Source: Branchiostoma floridae
Lineage: Eukaryota; Chordata; Leptocardii; Amphioxiformes; Branchiostomatidae
Direction: 5' to 3'
DNA: 64,000 nt
Assembly (NCBI RefSeq): GCF_000003815.2
Contig: NC_049992.1
Span: 19,545,111 to 19,609,110, forward strand
Part shown: piece by piece, positions 11,946-23,880 of the stretch
Layout: every line of letters begins with the position of its first letter
How positions within the stretch are numbered: the first letter of the stretch is position 1
Notes under the pieces: model-generated
Databases searched by the model: none
What the model was told of the DNA's origin: nothing
Seen by the model: only the letters and a program-made list of their open reading frames with translations
Translations under genes and position numbers: made by a program

Positions 11946-12690
11946 TTTTGGTCATGGCCTTCACAGTTCTGCCTTGGACTAGTTCCCGAGCGAATATAAC
12001 CCCAGTTCGAGTTAAGCAGGGTATTGGTTTGGAGGGCGTGGTGTGCAACCAGCCATGCAATGTCCTTCAGTCTGTTCTCTACGAGTGGGTGTTAAACAGA
12101 CTGGAACCAGGGAACATATCGCTTGCTAAGACAGACGCTATGAACGTGAGCATCCTTCTTCAGAAGGTAAATGTCGTATAGAGACCGCGTTGTGCACCCG
12201 GGATCCCACTTTTTAGAGGGAGCTGCCTCTACGAGTTCAGATCGGGGTGCGAAAAAAAATTATCGACCTGCAGGAACATCCTGTCAATAGTGGGAAGGCA
12301 TTTTTGCTACTTCACTCCATTTTGGTTCGCGGTTCTAACTCACTTTTAGTGCTGTTCTCGGGTAGCTTTTCCTTCCCTGTGATTTTTATGAAGTTAGTGA
12401 AGCCAGCCAACTGAAGGTTCCATTGGTTCTAGCAGGATTTCTCAAACGCGTTCGATCGAGCAAACTGCGAAACTGTTCTACTCACATCGGCCTTTGTGCG
12501 ATTTATCCCCGAGAAAAGAACGTTGACGACACAACGGATGTCAATCAATGGAGTATATGGTGTGTTCCGTGTGTTTTCAGTGTATACGTACAAAGAAAGC
12601 AATATCGAATTTGACATAAACTCGACGGCCTATCGCCAATGAAGGAACTTGACCCTCCAATGACATCCGATCAATTAGGGGTACAGGGAA

Positions 12691-12932
12691 CTATCGACAT
12701 GTAAACACTCCCCAAAAGTTTTCCTCCATGAATTTTTCTCTTTTTTCCTTCTTCTTCCACTTTCCGTAGTCGACACAGCTGATGCAGTCACAGTGGTCAG
12801 TCGTGTCACCGCACCAGTCTGCATCGGAGCAGCATGGGCGTTCACCGTCAGGGTCACATTCAGCAGGGTTACCATCATCTGCAGGGTAACCCTGACCACA
12901 ACGGGAGTCGGCTCGCCACTTCCTCTTAGGAC
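12691..12932 (-). CDS. Exon 4: hevein-like Cys-rich C-terminal domain and stop
   Basis: About 80 residues. The motif order is WRADSRCG, then NPAECDPDGE, then PCCSDADWCGDT, then DHCDCISCVDY, then a Lys/Glu-rich tail ending Phe-Thr-Cys-Arg-stop (TAG at 12691-12693). The CCS-x-x-WCG-x-T-x-x-HC arrangement resembles the core of hevein-type chitin-binding domains, so binding to GlcNAc-containing glycans is possible, but the spacing differs and the assignment is tentative. Confidence 0.75.
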
Positions 12933-15900
12933 CTGTTGGATGAAAGGTTTATTTAGTTAATACTTAAAAATAGAAGAGCATCGCAGGCAACCGTTCCATT
13001 GGATGCCTGAATTGAGATGTTTATTACATACCGAATACGAGACCGCGTGTTCTGTGTTTCGACGTACTCAGCCTTGTCCAACCACTGCTTGAATTGCCCG
13101 AGGGTTGGTAAAATATACGAAATACAGTGTTATCTAACCAAAGGAAGAGAATAGGAGTAGGTAGGTAGGTAAACTGGTTGCGCACCGAGTAGCATGTCGC
13201 TTTTCGAATGAACGCTAGAGCAACACTATGTTTGGACTTCAGTTGGCAACAATCAACTCAAAGTTTAGGAGGTTTCCCTGTTTTGTTTGTTGCAATGGCG
13301 AAAATCCATAGATTCGGTTCTAACATTTTTTCAACATTACTGCTACTTCATTACATGAATAAATTCAATGACGCCATCGGCCAAGATTCAAGATGGCAGA
13401 CAATATCACTACAACAATTACTAGATTTGTAGTCCTTAGAATCCATATTTACTGGTTTTATCATCAACAGACATTAAAACATTTTAATCGTCTATTTTCG
13501 ATGTAGTCTGCGATTGTTTGTTGACAAATGTAGTTTTAAAAAATGAAGCTTGCGAATATAAGATGGTTGCATTTACTGGTATTTGAATATGTATGGCATT
13601 TCATGACGTCAATTTGACGTTATTGATGCTGCTATCTACACTAGAAGTCGCAGCAGACATTATCATTCAATTTGCATATGCATCATTGTTTTATATATAT
13701 TGAGGTTTTCTGGGAATACCCTTCTTTCGTGGGTCCAGCCAAGACAATCAGATAGGTGACGTAATAATGTCGTCAAATTACGTTTCTTACAATCAAAGGC
13801 GCGGGCCATAAAATGCGGTGGCCATAATTAAGTCGTTAAGGACTTACAGGGTTTTATATCACGGACCTCAAAAAGCTGCCCTCCCCCCCTCCCCGTCTCA
13901 GATTGACCAAAAAAGCCCGGTCAAAATAGGGTTTACCTTATCTATACGGGGGCCAAAAGTTTCCTCGCCAACTTGATAGAAGTTTTCCAACAACCTGGGT
14001 TATAACTATCAAACTCGGTGACTTCTTCTAAAATTTATCTAAGATCTATAGGAACGGAACGTCTGACAGACCCCCAATGTTATGGCCATCATGAAATTTA
14101 GAACACAAGAAACGATGAACATCAAAGTTAGACATTCCAGTCTTACAATGATATACGTCTTTATCTTTGTGCCATATTTCAAGCCATTCTATATAAAAAG
14201 TCCTGTTATAAAATTATTTCTATTACAACTTGACTCACCATCGTAGCTGGTGTCCACAGCAGGGTGCCAACGGGTGGCGGTAGTGTCCACGGCAGGGTGC
14301 CCACGGATGGCGGTAGTGTCCACGGCAGGGTGCCCACGGATGGCGGTAGTGTCCATGGCAGGGTGCCCACGGGTGGCGGTAGTGTCCACGGCAGGGTGCC
14401 CACGGATGGCGGTAGTGTCCATGGCAGGGTGCCCACGGGTGGCGGTAGTGTCCACGGCAGGGTGTCCATGGGTGGCAGTAGTGTCCACGGCAGGGTGCCC
14501 GCGGGTGGAGAATGTGTCCACGGCAGAGGACCCATGTGTGGAGGATGTGTCCACAGCAGGGTGACCGTAGATATAGGTAATGTCCGAAGCATGCTGGTCA
14601 GGGATGAAGGTGGTGCTCAAAACAGCCTGCTGAACAGAGTGAATGTAGAGTCAGCATCATCTTCTGGCGATGGGTGACCTTTTTTGGTACATACAACGAA
14701 TGAAACTAGTGTCGATGGTAACTACGTTAGGTTCTTTCCATCGTGTTATAAGATGAATAACGCCCTCCTAAGATGAACTAGTAAAGCAAAAAAATTCATC
14801 AACTTCTGAATAGACATATTTGACGTCAGTTGGAACCCGCCTTCTTGTGTACGTGTCTGGAATGCTATAGTACAATCAAAAATCGCTATTCTATTCGAAG
14901 GCCTTTTTGTTGATTCAGCATTGGTCGTATCATTACCAATTAGCAATTCTACCCGCTCATTTCATTACTACATGGGGTGTTTTTTGGGAAATGTTATATG
15001 TAAATGTCAGTTTACTGTCAATATTGCTTTAATATGTGCCATTGTCTAAAACTAAGACAAATAAAAATCAAATCAGATAAGATAAAATAAAATAAATGAA
15101 ACAATTGTCGCATGGTAAAGGTATACTGGCAGCATACAACACTACGGACCAACAACTGAGGCGTTCCAGTTCATTAAAGGAATTCAAACGTGGACTGATT
15201 TCAATCAAGGACTGATTTTAAATAGGAATCTTACCCAAGGATAGGATTTTTATATGTAATCATGCATTGTTGTTCTATTTTGTTGTAACTATGCTATTGT
15301 TGCATTGTATGTTTGTGAAGTTTGGGTGTACCCAGGGTTTCCTGAAAAGCAGGGCATTAGCCCTGAGAGTAATACTTGGTTAAATAAAACAAATGAAATG
15401 AAAGGCAGGTTATAGCTGGAAATGGCAAAAAGAACGTAGCGTTACCTTTTGAACGTCCCGACCAGGGTGTATGCAGTAAATCCAGGTCACGATAATGATC
15501 GATGTCACCACCAAGGCAGTAATTATTACAGCAACGCAAAGCCAACCATTAGAGCATTCTAAAACATAACGTTAACATAACAGCGTGTTGGTAAAATGAC
15601 CCAAGTACACAAGTATTACAGACAATGTCAAAGAAGCACAGAAGTAATTTTCAATTTTGCAAGACCCCTATGTCTGTCATTAAGTTTGTTGGAAGGCCTC
15701 AATCAAAACTCTCGCATCAAAACATCGCTTACGGAAAAAATTGTAAAACGGTTTAAGAACATTCTGCCGAATTCACCAGGATCCACCCCTAGGCCCCACC
15801 CCACAAAGGCCACCAAAGCGTGGTGGTTAATCCAGTTTACTTTTTTAAATTGCAAGAAAATCACTATTCGTTGAAAAATCACTAGCAACTGTTTTGGCTA

Positions 15901-18209
15901 TTCTGATAACTCAAACACATTTCTAAATTTAGTGACCCGAGTCCCTCTAGCTCTGTGCCAAAACATTTGCTACATTAACCCTCAAGCACCCGACCTTTTT
16001 TTGCGACTAAAATGACCGAGTGGGGTCCAAACGGACCCCAAAATGTTTTGTTCATAGCATCTCAGTTCCAATTCCTATCGGTGATCATTGTGCATACATT
16101 GCTTCGTCAATGTCAGAGGAATATTTTGACATGTTAAGGTGTTGCTCATTCTACCTCATTATCATAATTTATGCAAAAGATCAGAAGGACCATGTTTTGC
16201 ACTAAACCCATTCTGACCAGAGGGGAATTTTAAGGCTCTCAGCAAGCTTTATGTCGCATAACTCATGAACGGCTAGTGCTAAAGCTACGAAACTTGGTTA
16301 TATATCACAAAATATTGTTAGCCAAATATTTTTGTCAATAAATTAAATTTATCATTATTTAGGGTTGCCATGGCAACGGAATTCTGACAGGCATATTTTT
16401 GCAAAAAAAATCCAATTTCAATTTAAACAAGTTTTTTTGGTAAATCCTGCTTGTTTTCTTACAACAATAAAATTCTATGAAGTTAAGTGCTATTTTCATG
16501 ATTCAAAATTTATAATCTATGCTAATTTCACGTCTTCATTAGTCAAAATCCAAGATGGCCGCCCTTATAAACTAAATGACGTCATAATGTCGTCATAATA
16601 TATGGTGATGACACAGAAGTTTTTAGGGGGGTTAAGTTTTACGTGTTTACTATTCTCTGAAAGTTTGGTGGTGATAGGATAGGTAGTTACGGAGTTAGAC
16701 TCAAAAGTATGTTTCAAAACCTGCACTTTTTGACTGGGGTCCGTTTGGACCCCAGACGGACTGATCACGGACTTTCTTTATAGCTTCCTTAGTATTGTAC
16801 CAATCTTCATAAAAACTTACGAGAAGGTAGAGAAGATATTGGCTGACAAAGTCACGGAAGGATTTTTTCGTCAGATAAAAAATGTTCAAATGGTACTTCA
16901 AAATTCACGCCTGGGGTCCAAATGGACCCCACTCGGGTGTTTGAGGGTTAAGTAACCAAACATCACAGGGTGCCTGCTAATTTACAAGTAACTATGGCGA
17001 CAGCTTTCTGGTCTATGTCTTTGGCCTAAATTCTTTTGAGAAGAAGAAGAAGCAGAGCAAAAACAATATGTTCCGTGAAGATAAACATAATGAGATTAAC
17101 TTCCCAGAAGTTGAAAATAATAAGAAACGCAATGCGAGCACTGATATCTAAATATGTTTGTTTCTGTTAAAAGCACCTCGTTTTAGACACATGAGTAGCG
17201 CTGACAAGTTTATATTTCTCATTCATTTTGACAAACCAACAATAGCGAAACTCATACAGTCCTAAATGTTCACCATTACCAAGAAGCAAGAAGAAGCCGA
17301 ACTTTTGTGTTGGACTAGATTTGTGATACTTTTATATGTTATATGTTATATGTTTTTATGCGTTTTATACCTTGACTTGTTGTGACCTGTACTTAGCTCG
17401 GTTGGGCAAAATTGTACAATAAAGGTCTTCATCTATTCATAAAGCAACGACAACAAGAAAAAATACTTACGACAGCGCTTATGTTGCGATACGTTTGGCA
17501 CGTATATCGGATTCTTGTTCAGGGAATTTGGATCTGCACTTTGAATATGTTTGTTTGAAGGAATGTCATTGTCATCATTTCCAGAAACCACCTCGTCAGC
17601 ATCATGTTCTGACATGTCCGATGTGCATTGATATGCGACGGCATATGGCATACAATGGTCCAAATCAGTGTCATCGTCCAGGATATCGACTTCTTCATGG
17701 ATCACATCCTCAGTGTCGTTTTGTGGGTTGACGTTTTCACCACGATCGTCGTTTTCAGTTGGTGTAGTTGCAATTGATCCTGGGTAAAGGTTGGTACAGG
17801 AATTCTGACATATGTTATCATTAGGACTTGGATGAACGTCGACTTCAGCCGTGACGGTGTTGACTGCCAGCCCGGTATCAACTATTTGAGTTGTTTTAGG
17901 CTTGTTATCACCGTCATTATGTTTATTGCACAGGGCATCATCAGAGGAATGTTCGCCCTTGTCTTCGTTACTGGAGTTCTTTAGTCTCTCTTGTGTATCT
18001 TTGACAGGGACCAACATATCAGCATTATCTTTAGATGGGCTGGATCCTGTTTCGTATGTCGGATTTGGAAACACGTTTGAAACAACACAATCTAAATCTT
18101 TCTGCATACGGCTGATTGAACGCATTTGCATCAAAGCCAATTCCGAGGAATCGTTTGTGTTGACCTTTGGTACATTATCAGGGTTGATGATGTCTTCAGC
18201 CATGTCCAT
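12691..18209 (-). CDS. Type II membrane protein with repeat stalk and hevein-like Cys-rich domain (4 exons, complete)
   Basis: Exons 18209-17471, 15558-15446, 14626-14239 and 12932-12691 total 1,482 nt, 493 residues plus stop. Every junction is GT-AG and in phase. The order is acidic cytoplasmic region (about 1-246), membrane span (about 252-274) without signal peptide, so type II, ten 11-residue repeats, then a compact Cys-rich domain. It is probably a cell-surface recognition or adhesion protein; the ligand is unknown. The first ATG (18207-18209) lies nine bases inside an exon whose acceptor could also join an upstream exon in phase 0. Lancelets have many type II proteins of this plan, usually ending in a C-type lectin domain (from memory, not searched). 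Mobile elements fill introns 1 and 3; intron 2 (14627-15445) holds nothing notable. Confidence 0.82.
13200..13931 (-). mobile_element. Decayed TTAA-type MITE (family B) in intron 3
   Basis: Its right border (ctccccccctccccgtctc, then gaccaaaaaagcccggtc, ending aataggg) matches the inverted left end of the intact family B element at 60.25 kb. CRE-like tgacgtcaatttgacgt and an AAGATGGC site lie inside. The other end is not clear. The remainder of 13931-14238 is unremarkable. Confidence 0.5.
14239..14626 (-). CDS. Exon 3: stalk of ten 11-residue repeats (33-bp coding minisatellite)
   Basis: After Ala-Val-Leu-Ser-Thr-Thr and a short lead, ten units of GHPAVDTTATR type follow; the first two and the last are degenerate. 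The DNA repeats with a 33-bp period, so length changes keep the frame. The true frame is fixed by splicing: the donor ATG/GTGAGT leaves phase 1 and joins exon 4 as Asp-Gly-Pro-Lys-Arg-Lys-Trp. Unit Thr content would allow O-glycosylation and a rod-like stalk. Other frames are also open but are shadows. Confidence 0.78.
15446..15558 (-). CDS. Exon 2: transmembrane segment
   Basis: 113 nt code 38 residues. A hydrophobic stretch (LCVAVIITALVVTSIIIV) is followed by Thr-Trp-Ile-Tyr and a short His/Arg/Asp/Lys tail, giving one span of about 22 residues. The acceptor is ttttag, the donor AAG/GTAACG, and the next exon enters in phase 0. A Cys-Ser-Asn-Gly-Trp membrane-proximal motif precedes the span. 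Confidence 0.8.
15980..16947. mobile_element. TTAA-flanked (piggyBac-like) MITE, family A, 968 bp
   Basis: It is flanked by TTAA on both sides (15976-15979 and 16948-16951). Its ends CCCTCAAGCACCCGA and GGGTGTTTGAGGG are inverted, followed by ggggtccaaacggacccc-type palindromes on both sides. TTAA target and CCCT ends are the piggyBac hallmark. There is no transposase ORF. It carries a perfect X-box, a perfect CRE and an AAGATGGCCGCC site. It lies in intron 1 of the type II gene. Confidence 0.8.
16364..16377. promoter_or_regulatory. Perfect RFX X-box palindrome in MITE A
   Basis: GTTGCCATGGCAAC is the full palindromic RFX-family site. In the same element TGACGTCA (CRE) is at 16577-16584 and AAGATGGCCGCC (YY1-like) at 16552-16563. 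Binding is inferred from motif identity only. Confidence 0.6.
17471..18209 (-). CDS. Exon 1: acidic cytoplasmic domain with two NPxY motifs
   Basis: This exon codes about 246 residues, rich in Asp, Glu, Asn and Ser. It contains NPTY (in VFPNPTYETG) near residue 60 and NPIY (in NKNPIYVPNV) just before the membrane span. NPxY is the recognised signal for PTB adaptors and clathrin-mediated uptake, so regulated endocytosis or signalling is plausible. The exon ends in phase 1 at a consensus GTAAGT donor after Arg-Cys, and the split codon joins to Gln-Cys-Ser of exon 2. Confidence 0.78.
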
Positions 18210-18218
18210 TTTTTTGCC

Positions 18219-19929
18219 CTGTATTTGCATGGAGTTGTAAAAAAAAGGTTTATTTTCGCCAACATCGGCAACAAGCAAGATTTATACTCACTATCAAAAA
18301 AAAGATTAGCTCTTGCAATCGAGCAAGGTATTACTCGCCATCAAACACTGTTTGCCCTCGCAACCAAGCAAGTTTTTTTTTTTTCTGGATTATAACCGTA
18401 CAGGACAAAAACAATAGCATCAATGTAATTTCCAGATGCGGTGGCAGTCTTGGATTTTCAGGGTCATGTGCCAAAATTAGCCTGAATATGAGAGTACCTT
18501 GTTGGAAACAAGTGCAAGGGTAATGGTAGGTCCTCATCAGTGGTAATTTTTGTATCCCTCTAACTATGCAGAATATTTGCCTTCCATGTGTAGAAGATAT
18601 TGTTTTAGATATTTGAACTCGATTTTTTTGTTCATATAGGCAGTTAATCAGAAGGTTTGGGCCGGGGTCCACGTAGCTTGTTTGCTATGCATTACACCTA
18701 TGTCATTTTGTCACTTGCAATTAATGCAACTTCCAACAAAAATAATCATATACAGACAAAATATAGTGGATGTCTTTTGGCGGCTTAGATATTGCTATAA
18801 ATGATCATTTAGAAGTGAGACCCGAAGAAGAGTGATCCAATGACAAAGGCTGCTTAGCCGGATATGGTAATATCCCACCTTTCTTAGTTGGTATAGAACA
18901 TATTACGTAATTTGCTAAAAAAGATCTTTGCAGCAACCGTGAAAAAATCTTCCAACACTGATGTCCACCAAGCGTGTAGATATTTGTTGCGTAATAAAAA
19001 GGTGCATGTGCGCGCCAATCCCTCCCCCATCAATGACAAAATTTTTGTAATTTTTTTTTCGTACCGATCGTTACAGTGAGAAACCGTCATACAACATGTT
19101 ACATCTGCTAAATTTTAGCCCGTATGCTCGGGAAACAACTTGTTGGCTTTTTTGTGGGGGTACAGTTATGTCTCTAAAACTTTGACAAACTTGAAAAACC
19201 AGTAACAAGTGCTTTAGAAATTATCACCTTCACCAAAACGACTCATTGTATAGCTCATTAGCAAAATGATGGTTTCAGTAAGGCGTACGTACTCACCAGA
19301 TGGCTTATATGGTAGGGAATAACAATCCTCGTTCGATCAGGTCTTAAACCTAAACACGACTGCGATATACGATTCTGGGTAGACAGAATTTATTTCTGAT
19401 GTATGAATTTGTTCCTGGTAGAACAAAATACATTATTCAAGACTCAAGACAAATTATTTTGCCGGTGCCTAATATGGAATGCAGACACATAGGTCTTTAA
19501 TAGCTTATATTAAATGATAGTTATGGGCTTGTTTAAACAAACATGTTCATGTTACTACACAATTTTCAGTTTTACAATACAAATTACCCATTATACAATT
19601 ACTGAATACATGGCCTTTAATGAAGACATAATTTTAGATAAATCTGCCTGGCCCTTTTTTTACCAACTTTAGACAAATATTAAACGTAAGGTTCCTATCG
19701 TCCATTACGATGGGTTAAGTTTCTTTCTTGCCATGGTGATTTCGATCATTGGCGCTTATAATTTTTATTTTTTCAATCTTAAGTGTATCCACCATCGTGT
19801 ATATAGGTTGAGTAAGATGTGTCGGAACGTGCTGGTTTCCAAACGTAAGCACAGATTCGTTAGATATCTCCCAAGACCAATAACCAGGTACCACATTTTC
19901 TTGAAACTAATCTGCAGCTGCTTGTAAAA
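18219..19929. other. Gene-free sequence 5' of the type II gene
   Basis: AT-rich, with short ORFs that have no splice sites or recognisable motifs. A T-rich acceptor context at 18219-18250 means a further 5' exon of the type II gene could lie here, but none can be identified. Confidence 0.4.
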
Positions 19930-22500
19930 AAAACAAGATTGCAAAACGTCGTGGAGCCTGTACAAAAGACAAAGGTCATTTTACTTCAGACTATCACAAG
20001 ATTGATTCTAATATTCATTTATCATTGTCTAGCAGAAAATGTGGGTGGCTCTTTGCTTGTAAAAAGAAGATTGCAAAACGTAGCTGAGCTTTTACAAAAA
20101 GGGACATCTTACTTTAGACATATCACAAGATCGCTTCTCATATTAATATATCATTGTCTAGTACAAGAAGGTGGGTGGTCGTCTTTGCTTGTGAAAAAAC
20201 AAGATAGCAAAATGTCGTCTAGTTGTTACAAAAGGACAGAGGTTAATTATCTTACTTCAGACTCATCACAAGATTGCTTCTCATATCAATATATCATTGT
20301 CTAGTACAAGAAGATGGGTGGTCGTCTTTGCTTGAGAAAAAATAAGATTGCAAAACGCCGTGAAGCTTTTTACGGAATAGCAACGAACATCTTACTTCAG
20401 ACTTATCACAAGACTTCTCATATCAATATACCGATGTCTAGTAGAAGAGGGCAGATGGCTCTTTGCTTGTAAAAAATATTGCAAAACATTACCGAGCTTT
20501 TACAAAAAGGGAATCATACTTCAGACTTATCACACGATTGCTTCTTGTATCAATATATAATAATGATTTTCTAATAGAGGAAGGTGGGTGGTTCTTTCTT
20601 TGTAAAAAATGAAAATTAGATAGCAAAATGTCGTCGAGTTTTTACAAAAGGACGGAGGTTATCTTACTTCAGACTTATCACAAGATTGCTTCTCATGTTG
20701 ATATATCATTGTCTAGTACAAGAAGGTGGGTGGTCGTCTTTGCTTGAGAAAAAACAAGATTGCAAAACGCCGTGAAGCTTTTTACGGAATAACAACGTAC
20801 AAACATCTACTTCAGACTTATCAATATACCAATGTCTAGTAGAATGAGGCAGGTGGCTCTTTGCTTGTAAAAAGAAGATTGCAAAACATTACCGAGCTTT
20901 TACAAAAAGGGACATCTTACTTCAAACTTATCGCAAGATTGTTTCTCGTATCGATACATTATAATATTTATTAATGATTTTCTAACAGAAGACGGTGGGT
21001 GGTTCTTTACTTGTGAAAAGAAAACTAGATAGCAAAACGTCGTCGAGTTGTTACAAAAGTCAGAGGTTATCTTACTTCAGACTTATCACAAGATTGCTTC
21101 TCATATTAATAAACCATTGTCTAGCAGAAGAAGGTGGGTGGCTCTTTGCTTGTAAACTAAGATTGGAGAACGTCATCAAGCTTTTACAAAGGACAAATGT
21201 TATCTTACTTCAGACTTATCAAAAGATTGCTTCTCATATTCATATATCATTGTCTAGTACAAGAAGGTGGGTGGTCGTCTTTGCTTGAGAAAAAATAAGA
21301 TTGCCAAACGTCGTGAAGCTTTTTACGGAATAACAACGAACATCTTACTTCAGACTTATCACAAGACCTATCATATTAATATACCAATGTCTAGTAGAAG
21401 AGGGCATGCAGATGGCTCTTTGCTTGCAAAAAATATTGCAAAACATTACCGAGCTTTTACAAAAAGGGATCCGGACATCTTACTTCAGACTTATCGCTTC
21501 TCGTATCGATTTATCATAAAAGATTTTCTAACAGAAGAAGGCGGGTGGTTCTTCACTTGAAAAAAAAAAATAGCAAAATGTCGTCGAGTTGTTACAAAAG
21601 GACTAAGGCTATCTTACTTCAGATTTATCATGAGATTGCTTTTCATATTAATAAACCATTGTCTAGCAGAAGAATGTTGATGGCTCTTTGTTTGTAAAAA
21701 AGATTGGAGAACGTCATCGAGCTTTTACAAAAGAACTAATGTCATCTTACTTCATACTTATCAAGATATTGCCTCTCATTTAAATATATACATATCTAGC
21801 ACTAGGCGGGTGTTTCTTTGCTTGAAAAATAAATTGAAAACGTCGTGAAGCTTATAAAGGAATAACAACAATTATCTTACTTCAGAATTATCACAAGACT
21901 TCTCAATATAAATATACCAATGTCCAGTAGAAGAAGGTAAGTGGCTCTTAGCTTGTGAAAAACAAGATTTACAAAACGTCGTCGAGCTTTGACAAACAGA
22001 CATATTATTACAGAGTACAGACATCACTAGGTTGCTTCTCGTATCAATATATCATTATTTTCTAGTAAAAGAAGGTGTGGGGAGGGGTCTTTGCTTGTGA
22101 AAAGAAGATTGTAAAACGTCATCAAGATTTTACAAAAGGACAAATGTCATCTTACTTCAGACTTATCACAACACTTCTTCTCATATCAATATATCAATGT
22201 CTAGCAGAAGAATGTGGGTGGTTATTTGCCTGTGAAAAAAAATAATATTGCAAAACGTCGTCGAGCTTTTACAAAATGACAAAGGTCATCCTACTTCAGG
22301 CGTGTCACAAGATTGCTTTTCGTATCAATTTATCATTGTCTAGCAGAAAAAGGTGGGTGGTTCTTTGCTCGTGGAAAAAGAAGATTGCAAAACGTCGCGG
22401 AACTTTCACAAAAGGCCACATGTAATCTTACTTCAGACTTATCACAAAACTTCTTCTCATATCAATATACCAATGTACAGCACAAAATAACAGGTTTAAA
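19930..22500 (+). repeat. Satellite-like array, ~140-bp unit, about 17 copies
   Basis: The unit runs: atcttacttcagacttatca, cacaagattgcttctcatat, caatatatcattgtctagta, gaagaaggtgggtggctctt, tgcttgtgaaaaaa, gattgcaaaacgtcgtcgag, cttttacaaaagg. The phrase cttatcacaagattgcttc recurs about every 140 bp from 19.99 to 22.44 kb with many substitutions and small indels, so copies have diverged. No coding signal. Confidence 0.9.
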
Positions 22501-22599
22501 TCAAAACAAGTTATCATACTCTTGATGTTAGATAGGGCTCTATAAAGTGAAATATGTACTAGGTTCCAGACAAGGGTCGGGATTTAGACAACTGTAGAG

Positions 22600-23200
22600 C
22601 TGACCTTCAACTTTGAACTTTATTCATCACCTTAGAAACAGTAACACAGGGAGTCATGTCGCATGCAGAATACAAAATTTACATATATCAAGATAAAAGA
22701 AACCATAACAAATAATAAACTGAGCAAACTATTAGCAAGCAATTGTCTGGACGGAAAGCCCTTTACAGAATAGATTAGACAACGATATGTATAAAGTTGA
22801 CAAACCGGTTTTTCTGTGACCCCAGAAAGAGTTCTATATGTTTACATCACATGCTCTAGCGTCTTTTTGAATGGACGGACAGACACGCAATAGTTTATAA
22901 TTATATAAGTACAACTGTATAAGTGACACCAAACCCTCAATGTTATAGGTAGGTGGATCATTTTTCATTTTTTGTAACACTGATTCTGTATGTGAATTAT
23001 TTGGCAAGCGCCATAGAATGCATGAACAATATTCAAAATGGCCGACAACACCCGGAAACAAAACACTCTGTTTTGGGTGGAGATGTAGAATATTGATCAC
23101 TGCACACAAAACTGGCAAATGTTTTTCGTAGTATTTCTGTACATGCCACATGTTTAGAGGTCCGTGCAAGGTATGGGGCATTGACTGGGGTTGTAAAGAT
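22600..23200 (-). mobile_element. Probable LINE 3' fragment
   Basis: A minus-strand ORF (23181-22834) has no recognisable domain, but the AT-rich tail after it (actttattcatcacc) resembles the 3' tails of the LINE fragments at 28.9, 33.9 and 57.4 kb. Call is weak. The stretch 23200-23764, just upstream of the B4GALNT-like first exon, has no visible TATA box or CpG-rich core. Confidence 0.25.
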
Positions 23201-23880
23201 CATATTTTGTCTACTCTGTGTGAAGATTTATGCGGCAACCATTTTTCCGTAATCAAATATTGCAAATGAATACCTTATAATGGTGTATGTGTGTTCAAGG
23301 GTTCCAAGACGACTGCACATATAAGGCTGTGATCACAGCTCTTGTACTTCCTGCCAGAAGTTGTCATTCATTTCCCTCTCTTATTCTTGTAGTTATAAAG
23401 GTATTTGACATGTAAACATGTCACAACAGGTAGGTGAATACAACATGTACTTGTAAAGTCAGCCTTAGTTGCATAACTGCTGAGCGTTGGGTGGATTGTC
23501 GGGGGTACGGTTCAAGCATCTGGATCTGAGTTTGAGTTTGAGTTGGATTAGAGTGATTTGGATTGGGGGCGTTAGGGGTCAAGAGGGGTCGTATATGGAA
23601 CTAGGAGGGCTTAGTTAATTTTGGATTAGAATTAGGGTAGGATTTGAAAGCAGACGCTTGATTTTGCACCTTTTTACCCCCTCCACATGAAAAAAAGGAA
23701 CATATTACAATAGGTGAGAAATAAGACTATAATAATACTAGTAGGCGAATATCCGATACAGTGTGACAAGTAAGTGTGGATCGGGAAAATAACATGCTTT
23801 TAATTCTAACATCAGTAGCCATCCTCACCGAAACTGTTATGTGTACTCTAAACTATGCCACCTTTCTGCACAGATTAAGA

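Noticed and set aside
11948..12614. Short ORFs downstream of the type II gene
   Set aside because: No family features; region adjoins a dispersed repeat.
14250..14677. Plus-strand ORFs over the 33-bp minisatellite (104 and 137 residues)
   Set aside because: The minus-strand frame is fixed by matching splice phases on both sides; the plus-strand ORFs are shadows.
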